64,000 nt of DNA from Chalciporus piperatus. Its lineage: Eukaryota > Basidiomycota > Agaricomycetes > Boletales > Boletaceae. Position 1 is the first letter of the stretch. Each line of letters starts with the position of its first letter. The position numbers and the translations under genes are program-made. The notes beneath the pieces were generated by a model, which worked only from the letters and a program-made list of their open reading frames with translations, was not told the origin of the DNA and did not search any database. Below are positions 31,627 to 46,698 of the stretch, piece after piece. The stretch is from NCBI GenBank assembly GCA_038093975.1, contig JBBPTG010000042.1, positions 114,181-178,180 of the forward strand, in the 5' to 3' direction.

Positions 31627-34600
31627 CTATGATTCAGGGGCCTCTGAGATGGGTGGCAGGGGCATTCCACCGAGACGTTCGCCGTGAACGCGGAATCGGT
31701 ACAAACAGGTGTACTCTTTCTTGCCCCAATTGTTCTTGAGGACAAGCGCCACGACGCCGAAATCAACGCCGAGGTCCTGGATCTCTTGGCGCACGGGGAA
31801 CGTCTGGATGTTCGACGGTGCATCGATGTCATAGGTAAACGAAGCAAGGCGAATAAAAGGTTGATCTGCGGGAACCGTAGGCGGGTACGCGTCTTCGTCA
31901 GGCTCGGTGGGCAAGGGCGAACCAGATTCTTCCGCGAGCCTGATCGCCTCTGCGCGCTGAGCGGCTCTCTCAGCTCTGAACGCCATCACTTTATCGAGGT
32001 TTTCTTTTCCTTCCACGAGTCCCCATACTTCCATATCTCGAGGTGCGGTTCGTAGGTCAAAGGCGACTTCTTTTGCGACGTGGTCGATGGTGATGTCCGA
32101 GATGTGGGCTGGGAAGGAGAGAGCGACACCTAGCTGACCAAAGTCGCCGCTCATAGGCCAGCAAAGTCCGCTATGGATATCTTGATGGAGTGCTGTGATG
32201 GGAGAACGGCCCATTTCGCGCCCGTGGCCAGTCATCCAACTGAGCGCAGCGCCACGCAAGGTGGTCGGACGCATTTCAAGTGTATGCGAAGTGAGACTTG
32301 GTATAGGGCGAGCACCCGCAGAATGCAAGGCAAAGTCGGCGCGGGAAATAATGTCGCGTGTGCTGGTCCGCAGAACAGCGTTGTCGACGAGGTGGGAGAT
32401 TAAGCCAGTGATGTCGGTACCATCGCTCGACTTGATGGTAAGGCCTGTACCGGTGCTGACGGCAGAGGAAAGTTTCGACCACCACGCCGGTCCAGAGGGA
32501 GCTGGAGTCGACTCTTTGACAGCACCCTTGGAGAGGTCGAGAGCTTCCTTGACCCCACCCTCGACGGTGCCCAATCGTTCCTCCAATAACTTTAGCTTCT
32601 TGCGTGCTTCCTCGTCGTTTGTGGGTGGGGGTGGGGCAGGTGCAGATGTCACGCGTGGGGCGGACTCGACTGCGCTGAGTTGTGCGTGAAGCGCGTCCAA
32701 TTGTTTCCTGACGTCCGAGAGGCCGTGACTTGCTGAGACCTGGATGTGGGTCTCAGCCTCTGAGACCCGTTTTGCCTCTTCGCGGACTCGTGCTTCAAGC
32801 GCATATATCCTGTTCACGACCTCTCCCTGAGCACGTGCCTCAAGATCCTGCTGCGCTCGCGAGCGTTGGTGGTCGAGTGAGAGCCCAGACAGTGCAGATT
32901 CGATGCTTTGCAACCGCACAACCAACTCATCGAGGTTTGTGATGGCAGTTTCTGGTGCATAGTATGGTTGGGAGGGAACACGGTGTGGAAGGAGTTGAAC
33001 GAATTGATCGGAGGACTTGGACCATGCAAGGTAGGCTGCGAGAGCGAGAACAAGAAATGTGGCGAGAGGGCGAAGGTTGGAGGATACAAGCGCAACTGGC
33101 CTCTGGACGGCCACGTTAATGGTGAAGCCAAGCATGCGCCCCGTTTGCAAGGCGAAAAGGGATATGACATCAAGTATGAATTTAAGGACGCCAAAGAAGC
33201 AGACTGCAATTTTGTTGACTAGGGTGCCGAGCAGTCCACCTATGGAGAAACGGCGGGGTTCAGGATCAGAGGTGTGAGTGACTCCATCCACTAAAGGAGG
33301 TTCGTCATGCTCTTCGATGGATTCGAGGCCGGTTGACAGGTCAGGCGGGTCATCGAACCTGCCATTCATTGAGAAGATTTTAGACGGCGGTGGAACTGAG
33401 GTTCGTGCGGGTGGAACGGACATGCGTAGCACAGACTCCCGACCTGCGGAAGCGCCATGTGCAGATGAGCGCTGGGTGGACGTTAGTAATGAACATCCGG
33501 CTGTGAACGGAAGCTGACCTGTTCGCTACCAGCACTACTCTCTCGATCATCCTCGGCCTCATCAAGTTCAGCCTCACCATCTTTTGATCCCCTCTTCCTT
33601 CTCCTCCGCTTGTCGTAGCCAGCTACTGGCAGTGAAGTTAAGATGGCAGGACCGAGATCCTTCTTCTTAATCTTCTTTCTACGCTGTTTCCCATCGTCGG
33701 ATATCTGGTCGTCTGAATCTTCCAAGTCTGACGTGGAAGGACGGTAGGCTTTGTTGTCCAAGGAAATGCGAGTTCGCCGATTGTTGGCGGACGCCTTCTT
33801 AGAGCCTGGTTGTTCATCGTCCTGAGTGCGCTGTTGTTGCAACTCCCTGTATTCGCGCTCTAACTCCTCGTAGTCGAGACTGGAGTCTCGGCCGTTGGTA
33901 TTTGCCGCTGATACGTCTGCGGGTTCGGTCGAACGTTGACGCATATAGAAGGAGGTGAGAGCACGTTTGGACATGTCAAGGACTTGTTCAAATGGACTCT
34001 TTCCGCGTGCACTATCGTCGATGGACTGGGTGTGATCCTCTGCTTCAGAGTCGGATACATGAGTGAGACCGGAGGCCTGCTTCGAGAGAGGCTTCCGGGA
34101 GTTGGTTCGTGAGAGACGACTGGGGGGAGGAGCCAGTCGACGCATACTCGTCGAGTGAGTTTCCTTCTCATATTCGACGGAAGTGCTGCGTGGGACGTTT
34201 AGGTTCGTTTGTGAGCCAGACGCCCAGGTACTGTTTGGGTCGTTTTGGACCATGTCGTATGATGTAGACGCTGCCTGATTGAAAGCAGCAGCGATGTTGA
34301 CGGAGGTGTCCTTGACGGACCACTTCTCCGGTTGGACTGAATTGCTGGACTGGTCACGCTTTAGACGGGCGTAGCGGGTGAGCGCGGTGTCCTCCTGGTT
34401 GTCCGTTGAATCCAGGTTGGGTGTGGAATGCGATTGTGCTTTTGGTGGAGATCGCGAGCCTGCAGTCGGCGCGCTGTTTGGGGTATATGAGTTGATGTTG
34501 GAGATGTGAGGATATGAACGTACCCGTAGGCGTACGAGGTAGGAATTGCGCTGTGAGAGGACTGTTTGTGCTGTACCACCTGGCGAGGCTGGAAGTCGCG

Positions 34601-34690
34601 TTGGTTGTTAGAGTTGGATGGTGGTTTGTTGAGGAAGGTGTTATGATCGAGACGTCTGCCTTGACCGAGGGGTGTGCCCGAGAATGACAT
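31627..34690 (-). CDS. SUN-domain nuclear envelope protein
   Basis: Exons run from the start at 34690 to the stop at 31627. A Ser-rich nucleoplasmic N-terminus contains basic nuclear-localisation-like clusters (RRKKIKKK, DKRRRRKRG). One or two hydrophobic segments follow (VCFFGVLKFILDVISLFAL and PLATFLVLALAAYLAW), then a coiled coil from about LDELVVRLQSIESAL to the KLKLLEERLG stretch. The C-terminal half is a SUN domain: ADFALHSAGARPIPSLTSHT, the GDFGQLGVALSFPAHI core, TIDHVA and YTCLYRFRVHG. SUN proteins cross the inner nuclear membrane and bind KASH proteins to link the nucleoskeleton to the cytoskeleton. Length and order fit a fungal Sad1 homolog. Confidence 0.92.
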
Positions 34691-35010
34691 GTACTATCCA
34701 CGCGAGCTAAACGTTTCTACACCGCCGTCGTGTGCACGTTGCTGCTCGTCGTGTAACACGTTGACGAGAACAGTCGAGTTAACGTTGTTAATGTTGACTA
34801 GTCGTTGACTGTCGGTTCGTTTTCAGCGTGGCATAAAACGCGACCTAACAACGTTTCCATCGTTGTGCTTTGTTTGTGTCCACCTCCACCCTCCACAAGG
34901 CGAAAATTACAACGAGCTGGTATAAAGTCGGTCATTGAGACACCATGCCTAAGATACACGATGCAGCAACTATGTACACTATCAACCGCACCGATCTATC
35001 ATCACTATCA

Positions 35011-36290
<1,280 letters not shown>

Positions 36291-36446
36291 GTCGAGTGTT
36301 GAGATTGGCCAACTTTGCTAACTTTGTGTCTTTTCAACTTGGCCGCTGCGAGCAAGCAACCCTAGTCACACGTCACAGATAGTCACACTCAGATCATGTC
36401 ACACTCACCGCGACGCGACAACCAGAGTTGACCAGACCCAAAGATC
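36291..36446. promoter_or_regulatory. Short bidirectional promoter region
   Basis: Only 156 bp separate the start codons of the PP2A and CCT5 genes, transcribed in opposite directions, so both promoters must lie in or overlap this gap. It contains short repeats of GTCACACT / AGTCACAC near 36365-36405. Confidence 0.6.
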
Positions 36447-38651
36447 ATGGCACAACCAGAGGCCGTATACGCAACCGACGAGGTATTAACAATCCACAGC
36501 CATATCCACAGGAAATAACGAACAATTTGCAGTACGGGAGACCGTTCATCATCCTCAGGGAACAGGGAAAGAAAACCAGGAGTCATGGCATTGAAGCAAT
36601 CAAGGTCTGTCCATCTCTCATGCATCCAATACACACCATTCACACACACCCTATCAGTCCCACATCCTCGCAGCGAGAACAGTCGCAAATATCATCCGCA
36701 CATCACTCGGTCCGCGAGGTGAGTACATCGTCGCGTGCATACTCGATCTTCGACACAATTCCGCGTCAGGGCTCGACAAAATCCTGATATCCCCAGACGG
36801 TGAGATCACCGTCACGAATGATGGTGCAACAATCCTCGGTCAGATGGAGGTCGAACATCAGATCGCAAAGCTGCTTGTTCAGCTCTCCAAAAGCCAGGAC
36901 GACGAGATCGGTGATGGAACGACTGGTGTCGTCGGTATGTTCTCCTCTCCGTCATCCGAGTGCTAAGTATTTACCCTTGTACACTAAAGTACTCGCTGGC
37001 GCACTTCTCGAGCAGAGTGAAGCTCTACTCGACCGCGGCATCCATCCTATCCGCATCGCAGACGGTTTTGACAAGGCTTGCACCGTAGCCGTCGAGCAAC
37101 TCAACCGCATCTCAGATCGCGTCGACTTCTCCTCCGAAAACAAAGAAAACTTGATCAAGACCGCCATGACCAGTCTAGGCAGCAAAATGTAAGCTCAGGA
37201 TCCTTCCTTCCTTATTTGGGATTAACCCAGCTTCTTCGAATAGCGTCTCGAAGGAGATCCGACAGTTTGCAGAGATCGCTGTGGATGCAGTACTCGCAGT
37301 TGCGGATCTCGAACGTCGCGATGTCCCTTTCGACCTTATCAAGGTGGACGGAAAGGTTGGCGGATCGTTGGCTGATACGACTCTCATCAAAGGCGTCCTC
37401 ATTGACAAGGACATGTCACACTCCCAAATGCCCTCGTGTATAAAGGACGCGCGTCTTGCCATCCTCACCTGTCCGTTCGAACCACCTCGCCCAAAGACGA
37501 AACACAAATTAGACATCACATCCGTGGAGGAATATAAGAAGCTACGGGAATACGAAAAGGAGAAGTTCGAAGACATGATCAAGATGGTGAAGGACACAGG
37601 AGCTAACCTGGTCATTTGTCAATGGGGTTTCGACGACGAGGCAAATCATTTGTTGATGCAAAACGAGTTGCCTGCTGTACGGTGGGTCGGTGGACCTGAG
37701 ATCGAGGTAATGCCTTCTCGTCTTTAAATGACCATAAGAAGTCACAACTCCCCCTAGCTCATCGCAATCGCTACGCATGGCCGCATCGTACCCCGCTTCG
37801 AAGACCTCACCCCAGAAAAACTCGGTAAAGCGGGCATCGTGCGCGAGGTCACGTTTGGCACCACACGCGATAAGATGCTAATAATCGAGGAATGTGCTAA
37901 CACCCGTGCTGTCACCATCTTCGTCCGTGGATCAAATAAGATGGTATGTATGATGGTCCAATCTACTTGTCAGTTGCTTATCGTTTTCAGATCGTGGATG
38001 AGGCGAAGCGAGCATTACATGATGCTATCTGCGCTGTTCGTAATCTTGTTGTAGACGACCGAGTGGTTTATGGTGGAGGTGCCGCCGACATCAGCTGTTC
38101 GATTGCCGTCTCAAAGGCTGCCGATGAGGTGGGACTAGCAACCCCTGGCACGATATACCTTGACCGACTTTTCATCAGATCCCCTCGATAGAACAATACG
38201 CCATGCGTTCCTTCGCCGCTGCTCTAGACTCCATTCCGCTTGCCCTCGCAGAAAACAGCGGTCTCTCGCCGATTGAGACCCTTGCTGAGGTCAAGAGTAG
38301 GCAGGTGACGGAGAAGAACTCCCGTTTGGGAATCGATTGTGCTGGACAAAACGAGAATGGTACGCTCACGATTTTTGCAGCTGACGTGTTCCTCATTCGG
38401 TGTCTAGACATGAAGACGCAATTCGTGTACGACCCGTTGATCTCAAAACGACAACAATACTTGCTCGCCACCCAGGTGTGCTGTCTCGTTTCTTTTTATC
38501 TTGATCATTGACTCAAAACATCGGTCGTGACAGCTTGTGAGGGCTGTACTCAAGATAGGTGAGTCTATTGTACTAAATTCACGATTTCTCACTTGACCTG
38601 ATATGACCTCATTCAGACGACGTTATCGTCGCGGGTGAAGCGGACGAGTGA
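36447..38651 (+). CDS. CCT5: Chaperonin CCT/TRiC subunit epsilon
   Basis: A gene of about ten exons. An N-terminal tiny exon ([12 protein letters not shown]) is followed by [13 protein letters not shown]. The ATP-binding signatures are [21 protein letters not shown] and [23 protein letters not shown] follows, then [16 protein letters not shown], an apical domain with [15 protein letters not shown], and the second nucleotide motif [10 protein letters not shown]. The C-terminus is [14 protein letters not shown], characteristic of epsilon. The protein is one of eight subunits of the cytosolic folding chamber for actin and tubulin. No defects are seen. Confidence 0.95.
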
Positions 38652-39254
38652 ATCACGAACCCTAGATGACCGACGGGCAGCGTACCCATACACTTAGCAA
38701 ATCATTCATGTAATCGAGCCATAGCAGTCTAAATGGACCAACGCCGACCGTCGTCCTTCGAGAGCGCTCGTGATCACTCATAGTACTGAAGGGTATGATT
38801 CTAGCAAGCAGTTTCAAACTTGAGGACACGCAATTCTACAGTCCCTTTACCTTCCCGTTTCTGTTCCCTTCCCTGTCGCTGTCCCTTACCTTCTTGTCTC
38901 CTCTATCTTCTCCAGTAATCCTTTTTGACCTTTTGTACCCAATAAGGCCTCGCGCTCCATCTTCTTCGGCCGATCATCGATCATCAACTCTATTCCGTTG
39001 GTCTTGGTCGCGTATAGGATGACCAGAAGAAGCTCGTTCATTGGCTTGTTCCCTCATTGGCTAAAGACTGATCGAACTATTTCTCGTGGCAGGAGCGACA
39101 TTTCATTGTGAGGTCGATTATCTCTAGTTCATAGCTGACATTAGTCTCCCAAACCCAGACTCTCGATGAGCAGAAGACAGTCGTTCTGCTCTACCAGCTG
39201 ACATGCAACACGTACAAATTCACATATGTACCAGTAAGTCACGACAACATGAAG
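38652..39254. other. Intergenic, no gene recognised
   Basis: A long pyrimidine-rich stretch (about 38840-38925) ends in CTCCAG, like a large polypyrimidine tract plus acceptor. No coding exon was found to use it. Confidence 0.5.
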
Positions 39255-39410
39255 CCTAGGCCTGGGGCGGCTCAGTACAGCGCGATATCTCACCTCCCCT
39301 CTCTCTAGCTTTTCCATAGCCACTTCGATGCCCTTAAGCGGGAATTGCTGTACGATAGGCTCAAATTTGTGTTGCGCGACGAAACGGAGCATCTTGATGT
39401 GCACCGTGGA
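39255..39410 (-). pseudogene. C-terminal fragment of a zinc alcohol dehydrogenase
   Basis: On the minus strand, [20 protein letters not shown] and then [13 protein letters not shown] match the end of the dehydrogenase at 26649-27774. Nucleotide identity is high by eye. A 6-nt deletion removes residues before KGIE, and the reading diverges after RYRAVL where the parent has VAESQV. No other exon is nearby. It is a relocated and truncated copy in the opposite orientation. Confidence 0.85.
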
Positions 39411-39591
39411 CTTGTCACTCGGAGGCGCAGGCAACTTACGCGGGTAAGATATTCTATGTTTCCGCATAACGCAGTTTTTATTACTGTAACACGAAAGATT
39501 ACATGGCCATGTAACCATACTTTGAAGCTTCAGGCTATCGAAACGACAGGGGTCGGTCAGCAAGAATGATCGTCACACCGTTTGATACAGT

Positions 39592-41230
39592 TCATACCTG
39601 AACCATCAAAATGTTATCTTCACCTATCATTGCAGCCTCCCAGCCGTCGTCTGACCAATCAAGTTTGATAGTTGCGACACGCCCAGGTAGTGACGTTGTT
39701 ACTTCCCCTTCGAACCCTTGATAGCGAGCATCCGACTTGGCGCATGGAGCGAGACGCTTCCATGGGATGGAAGAATCAGCGCTGGTTTTGACGCATCCCT
39801 TGGCGGCATTGGGGTTGAAATCGTATACGCGAGCCTCTTGTCCCTTTTTCCACGGTAAACCTTGAATGAACCTCATGCCATACGTATAGCAAACCCAAGT
39901 CTCGGAGGGCTCTCTTGCGATCATGCGCGATCCGTTCGGACCCCATTCGCTCCAGGGAACAGAACGCCGCGGTACATCGCGCGAGCGTTCGACTTGTGTG
40001 AGGAGGGTGGAAAGAGGTACGAAGAAGACAGTGGTCTCGTACATCTCTCTGCCTGTCACGACGCGGAGAGAAATCGTGAATATGAAGTCCTTTCTGGAGG
40101 TATAGAAAGGGGCTCGGATGTTGGCAGGCGCTTTCCAACTCGGCGTCGGTTCTGACCGAATCAAGAAATCCTCGGCGCGTCCGTTTAGGACGGGGAGTCG
40201 CAATTCACATACATGTGGCATGTCGTCCAATGAGCGGACTGGATCACTGTGTGCCGCAATACTAAACACTTGCAAGCACGGCTCCTTGTCTGATCTTAGG
40301 ATCGCCGCCAGAATCAGATCCTCGGTCATGAATGCAAACGAGTGGAACTCGGGCATGCGGATGAGCTAAACAATAGAGTGAGATGGAGTGAAGGCGAAGG
40401 CGTAAAGATGAGAAGAGATTACTGACAACTTCCTGCTGTCCAGTCTGCCAGTTCCAAACGAGGAAAGTCTCGGGAACATCTCGAACCAATTGAGCATAAA
40501 ACAGGACAGCGACGTGATGGCCGCAGATCTGGATTAGAAACGAGAAATCTCCTCCGTGCACACTCTCCGGCGTATGCGCTATCTGTGACGATACAGCGCG
40601 AGGATGTGGCTCGCCGGAGAGCGTCCGTAGATGAAGGCTGTATGACTCCTCGTCTCTGTTTACACGGGCTTGTTAACAAGAGAACGCGAGCAGTACACAA
40701 TGTACGTACGTGAGTTCGAGCAGGACGATGAGGTCTTGGGAGTTATCTAACGTGAAGTCTCGAATTCCAAAGTCGAACGGGACCGTCCATCGTTGTTCAG
40801 GGATTCCCTTTAGTTTGCAGGGTAACTGGACGAAGAAGATCTCGTCTTGAAATGTCGCTTGTGCGAGGATGCCACCCGAGTATTCCCAGCTATGTCCCTC
40901 GCGCATGGGGATGGACCCCGTGGACGTCCATTTCATATCATTCCACACCCGATTGTGCTCCCTCAACGCGTGCAGTCGATCAACAGTATCCAGAGGTGAG
41001 TGTTCGCCATCTTCCATGAGGGAGGCGAAAAGCTCCATTTTGTAAACCAACGGTGTGCTCCCCGAGATGATGGAGTGGAAGAGTTTGCAGACCTGATGGA
41101 TGAAATCTGTGATCAGTCCGGCTACCCAGACTTGGTCTTATATGCCCACCTGCATGCATCTCGCTAGCGACACGGCATCGAGGTAGCTGAAAACCAAGCC
41201 GGTCACCTCATCTGGTAGAGGCAATGTCAT
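39592..41230 (-). CDS. F-box protein of unknown target
   Basis: The start is at 41230, and the stop at 39592. The N-terminus LPLPDEVTGLVFSYLDAVSLARCMQVCKLF is a clear F-box, split by an intron after ARCMQ. It would bind Skp1 in an SCF ubiquitin ligase. The remaining about 440 residues lack leucine-rich or WD repeats and appear as beta-rich segments with scattered tryptophans (MKWTSTGS, FLVWNWQTGQQ, RSVPWSEWGPNG), as in the large agaricomycete F-box families. The gene is divergent from the peptidase gene across 174 bp. Confidence 0.85.
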
Positions 41231-41404
41231 GGTTGGCGATCGACCAGTGGCGTGCACAAGCCAGAGTTGTCCAAATAAGTAGAACTATTAGTATGCGCGT
41301 CATCTACGCTCACCTCCAAATTCCACATCATAGACTACCGTATCCATCGATATCCCCGCCATCAACGATCTCAATCACAGTCGTATCAGATACCTCACAG
41401 CGCG

Positions 41405-43140
<1,736 letters not shown>

Positions 43141-43361
43141 CACTTTCAGAGTTTTGTGTCGAATTACATATGAACATGCGCGCTCATGCCAGTGCCTGAA
43201 CTCGCCACAGAACAGCCAGTTTGGCCTGGTGATCCATAATCGTGTAAAACAGTACCACCAAAGATCAAGTTCTCTGTCCCTATACAAATGCCATCAACCG
43301 ATTTCACTTCCCACATTCTGCTGTCGCCACTGACACCAGACTACATTCTGCGTCCCTGCAA

Positions 43362-45802
43362 ATGGTGCCAGTTCAACTTGAACCGCAGCGGGGCATCCAT
43401 GAAAGTACACCAGCGCAGACTGGCAAGTTGCCATCCTCTGGTTCAAGTTCATCTCGGACCGGTAGCCCTCGGAAGCGCTCGCTCCTCGTTGTAATTGCAA
43501 CGGCTGTTGCTCTTCTCGCATTTTCCTTCCCAAACACGTCTGAGAGACCACCATCTCTAGAAAGTGATTTTTCGGAAGGGTACACATCTGCATATAAACT
43601 TCTCTCGAATGGCACGCACGAGTTTGGGCGGACCGTTGTGTTGGTGTCATTTGATGGATTTAGGTGGGTCATCGTTCCGTAAACCGTCCTTGAGCATTTT
43701 TTGGTTGATATGCCATCATTCAGATCGGACTACTTGAATAAAGGACTTACTCCACATCTCGTCAACATCAGCAGGTCTGGTGTTCGTGCCGAGTATATGA
43801 AACCCATTTTTCCGGTCAGTAAGTCTGTCATATGTGAGACTCATCCCGCATCATTTCTTGGATGCTTGAAGATTAAATGAACTATTGCGATAACACGCGC
43901 TACACGCACACAACGATCCAGACATCTGGGCCGTTCCGTTCTGTTACCCCTCGTCTCGTGCGGGAACCCACTTTTTCGCGTTTAAAGATCCGAGGAACGT
44001 TCTAACGTGGCTGACCAACTTCTCGGACTCACTCAGACCCTGACCTTTCCGTGAGTCGTTTTTTTCTTGGGACGTGACCCCGTGGATTGATCGTATCACG
44101 CAGCAACCACTGGACACTCATGTATGCTCACTTCACCAGATCGTTTCAACGTTATTGATGTATCCTTGACTTGCTTGGCTTCTTTCTGCCACGTTTCCGC
44201 TGGATAATAATCTCATTTGTTGTCATACTGCTCCAGGACTGGCTTGTACGCAGAATCACATGGACTCATTGCAAATGTGGGCATCAGATTGCCATAATAC
44301 TCCGCCTGTTCCTCACCCCCTGTATCTTCAATACCTTCAATCCTCCCCTTAGGACTTCTATGATCCCGAATCTCGCTCCACGTTCGCATATAACCGCCCC
44401 GGAACAGAAGAATCTCGATGGTGGCTTGGGGAGCCTGTACGTTTGTTGCCGGGTAGCTGGGGCGCGTAACTGAGCTCCTGCGCCGCATAGATGTGGGAAA
44501 CTGCTGAAAGAGCAGGGTTCCGCTCCGCGAACATCATGTGGTGCGTTTATTGCTTTACCCTTGTTCTACATTAACTTGGTATCCCAGGCCGGGCCCACGC
44601 ACGACAACTTCTGGTATCACACCGAGCTACCGCGTGCCATTCAAGGTTAGTGGCATGTTCTGGGTATTAATTCGCCATCTCCATCTGGCATCTTTAGCTG
44701 CCATGTCCGCCTGTGGAAAAAATTGCTCAGGTGCTTGAATGGATAGATCTGCCGTCAGAGGAACGCCCTCGCTTGATCGTAGGTGAGTGACGGCCGTGTT
44801 CTTACCATCTCTTATTTCTCTCCATGCCCCTCGTTGATCCCCGGGTGAAACAGTATACGAACCTATGCTGGATCAGGCCGGTCACGCAGCTGGGCCTGAG
44901 TCGGAGCTTGTGGATGTGCGTACCTTTCATTCTCGTATCGTTGTCCACAATAATGACTCCGACAGAAAACACTACCAACTGTCTCAGAATTTGCTCATAC
45001 CCTCGTGCAAAGTCTCCATGACGAGCGTAATTTGTCTCAGATTGTAGACTTGCTATTCGTGAGCGATCACGGGATGGAGGATACCAGTTCATGGGAGATG
45101 GTGTATATGGATGATATTTTATGTAACAGAGCGGATGCGAGGGAGCAAGGTTGGCCAGCTTGCGCGGGTATTGAGCATGTCGATGGTGAGCTCATCTTTC
45201 AGGTCAGAGGAATTTATTGATATCTTTGGTTAGGTTGGCCATCGATGGGGCTCTGGTTCAAGCCTGGCGTGAGCGTCACTGAAGCGTTGTCTCGCCTTAT
45301 TCTCGCCTCCGAATCGAGGCAATTCGACGTCTATACCTCCGACACGTATACCCACGATGAAGATTCTTCAGTCACCGTGCCACGCATGCCAGAGCGCTAT
45401 CGCTATTCTGCTAGTCAGCGTCTCGCGCCTGTATGGGTCGTCCCACGGGTTGGTTATGCACTGACAGATCGCGCTGAAAACGGGACCTTGATGTCAATCG
45501 GGGTATACTCCGCGCTCTTCCCAATAATTCTTTGTCTGACTTTGTGCTCACTCGCGCAGAATCATGGCTACGACAATGATGAAGCTACTATGCATGCAAT
45601 CTTCATTGCCCAAGGGCCGTTCGCTGATAGTGTCCGAAAACGATTAGAAGGGGATTCCGAGAGGGACGAAGAATACGTTCTACCTCCGTTCCAGAACGTC
45701 GAGCTTTACAACCTGGTCGTGCGTCTCCTTGGTATCGAACAGTCAGCACCGGAGACCAATGGGACGAAGGGATTGTGGGACAAATGGATTGAAGTCCCAT
45801 GA
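43362..45802 (+). CDS. ENPP-type nucleotide pyrophosphatase/phosphodiesterase
   Basis: Multi-exon gene with a short cytosolic N-terminus, a signal-anchor helix (LLVVIATAVALLAFSF), then the alkaline-phosphatase-fold domain. The metal ligand Asp is in VLVSFDGFRSDYL. The nucleophile Thr is in LTFPNHWTLMTGLY, where an intron lies between LTFP and NHW. Next come the DFYDPES region, ANIMWPGPTHDN, the Asp/His metal site YEPMLDQAGHAAGP, FVSDHGMEDTS, and the final His in NHGYDNDEATMHAIF. Residues match type II ENPP enzymes that hydrolyse phosphodiester or pyrophosphate bonds of nucleotides at the cell surface. An unusually long intron (about 215 nt) lies at 43815-44035. From about 44310 on, the gene lies in the inverted repeat. 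Confidence 0.9.
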
Positions 45803-46017
45803 TGTTGATTTGTAGGTTTCCAGGGAATTATTACGAGCCCTAGGCGCTACGTTCCTTGCTGCTGCTCCATATCGTGACGAGTCCGTGGCTCACGAGGTAC
45901 GTATTGCTACTGCCGACCTTGGGTGATGTCGAACCTGCCTAATGTAAGGCATCTACTATGTTCGATACAGTTTGTACGCGCCAATTCGTGATCTTCTCGC
46001 GCTCTTGCGTAAATGTT

Positions 46018-46350
46018 GATGTTCTAGGAATAACTCCCAGTCACATGTCCACTTCTGCTTCCCACATTGGAGCAAGAACACTGCGTTTCGAACAGCCCCA
46101 CGACGTTGCTATGTACTGGTATGCAGTTGCCGGAACATCGCATCTCGGCTCACAGGAAGAACTGATGTTTTAGAAATAACTCCCGGTCGCTTGTTCACTT
46201 CTGCTTCTCGCATTGGAGCAAGAACACTGCGTTTCGAACAGCCCCACGACGTTGCTACGACATCGCATTTTGGCTCCACTTCCAAGAACACTGTATTTCA
46301 AACAACCTACGACAGCTGCCGCCAGTACATAGCAACACATTTCCATCTGT
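46018..46350. repeat. Degenerate direct repeats upstream of the small secreted gene
   Basis: A unit of about 90 bp containing CACTGCGTTTCGAACAGCC occurs at 46018-46110 and again at 46163-46256. A third, decayed copy (CACTGTATTTCAAACAACC) lies at 46285-46330. The spacing is about 145 bp. The array precedes the TATA box at 46388. Confidence 0.8.
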
Positions 46351-46387
46351 ATCACATGAAATATCTCTCCTGACATACGAGGGGGCG

Positions 46388-46395
46388 TATAAAAA
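46388..46395 (+). promoter_or_regulatory. TATA box of small secreted peptide gene (left copy)
   Basis: TATAAAAA lies 88 bp upstream of the start codon at 46476 and is followed by a CT/CA-rich leader, the pattern of strongly expressed fungal genes. Confidence 0.7.
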
Positions 46396-46475
46396 CCCCT
46401 TCTCTCTTCGATCCACTTTCAAACAATCTTTCATACCTGTTATTCACAACAACTTTCTCCGCATCCTCATTCACA

Positions 46476-46698
46476 ATGAAGTTCCCTGCTATTTTCCTCC
46501 TTGCCTTGGCTGCTGTCCCTGCTTTCTCGACTCCTGTGCAACATGAGGTGAGCTTGCCAGTGAGCTTGAGTTTGGTTTGTGATGTGGATTGACGATGCTT
46601 TCAAGGCGCGTAACAATCCAATTCCAACTTCTATTGCCTATCAACTCGGTCAACTCGGCCAGTACGTCATTTCATCCCTCACTGTCATCATCCCCTAA
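46476..46698 (+). CDS. Small secreted peptide (54 residues), left copy
   Basis: Exons 46476-46547 and 46606-46698 sum to 165 nt. The signal peptide is MKFPAIFLLALAAVPAFS, then a short propeptide-like TPVQHEARNN, then a hydrophobic PIPTSIAYQLGQLGQYV-type segment ending VIIP. There are no cysteines and no known domain. It is unlike the peptides at 10758-12650. A TATA box and a three-copy repeat array lie upstream. An identical-looking copy exists at 61612-61834 in the inverted arm. The mature part is very short and could be a signalling, surface-active or effector-like peptide. Function is unknown. Confidence 0.7.

Noticed and set aside
32195..32689. Plus-strand frame of 164 residues
   Set aside because: Antisense to the SUN-domain gene; no family features.
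38840..38925. Long pyrimidine tract considered as a splice acceptor of an unseen gene
   Set aside because: No donor or downstream exon could be found; treated as low-complexity intergenic DNA.
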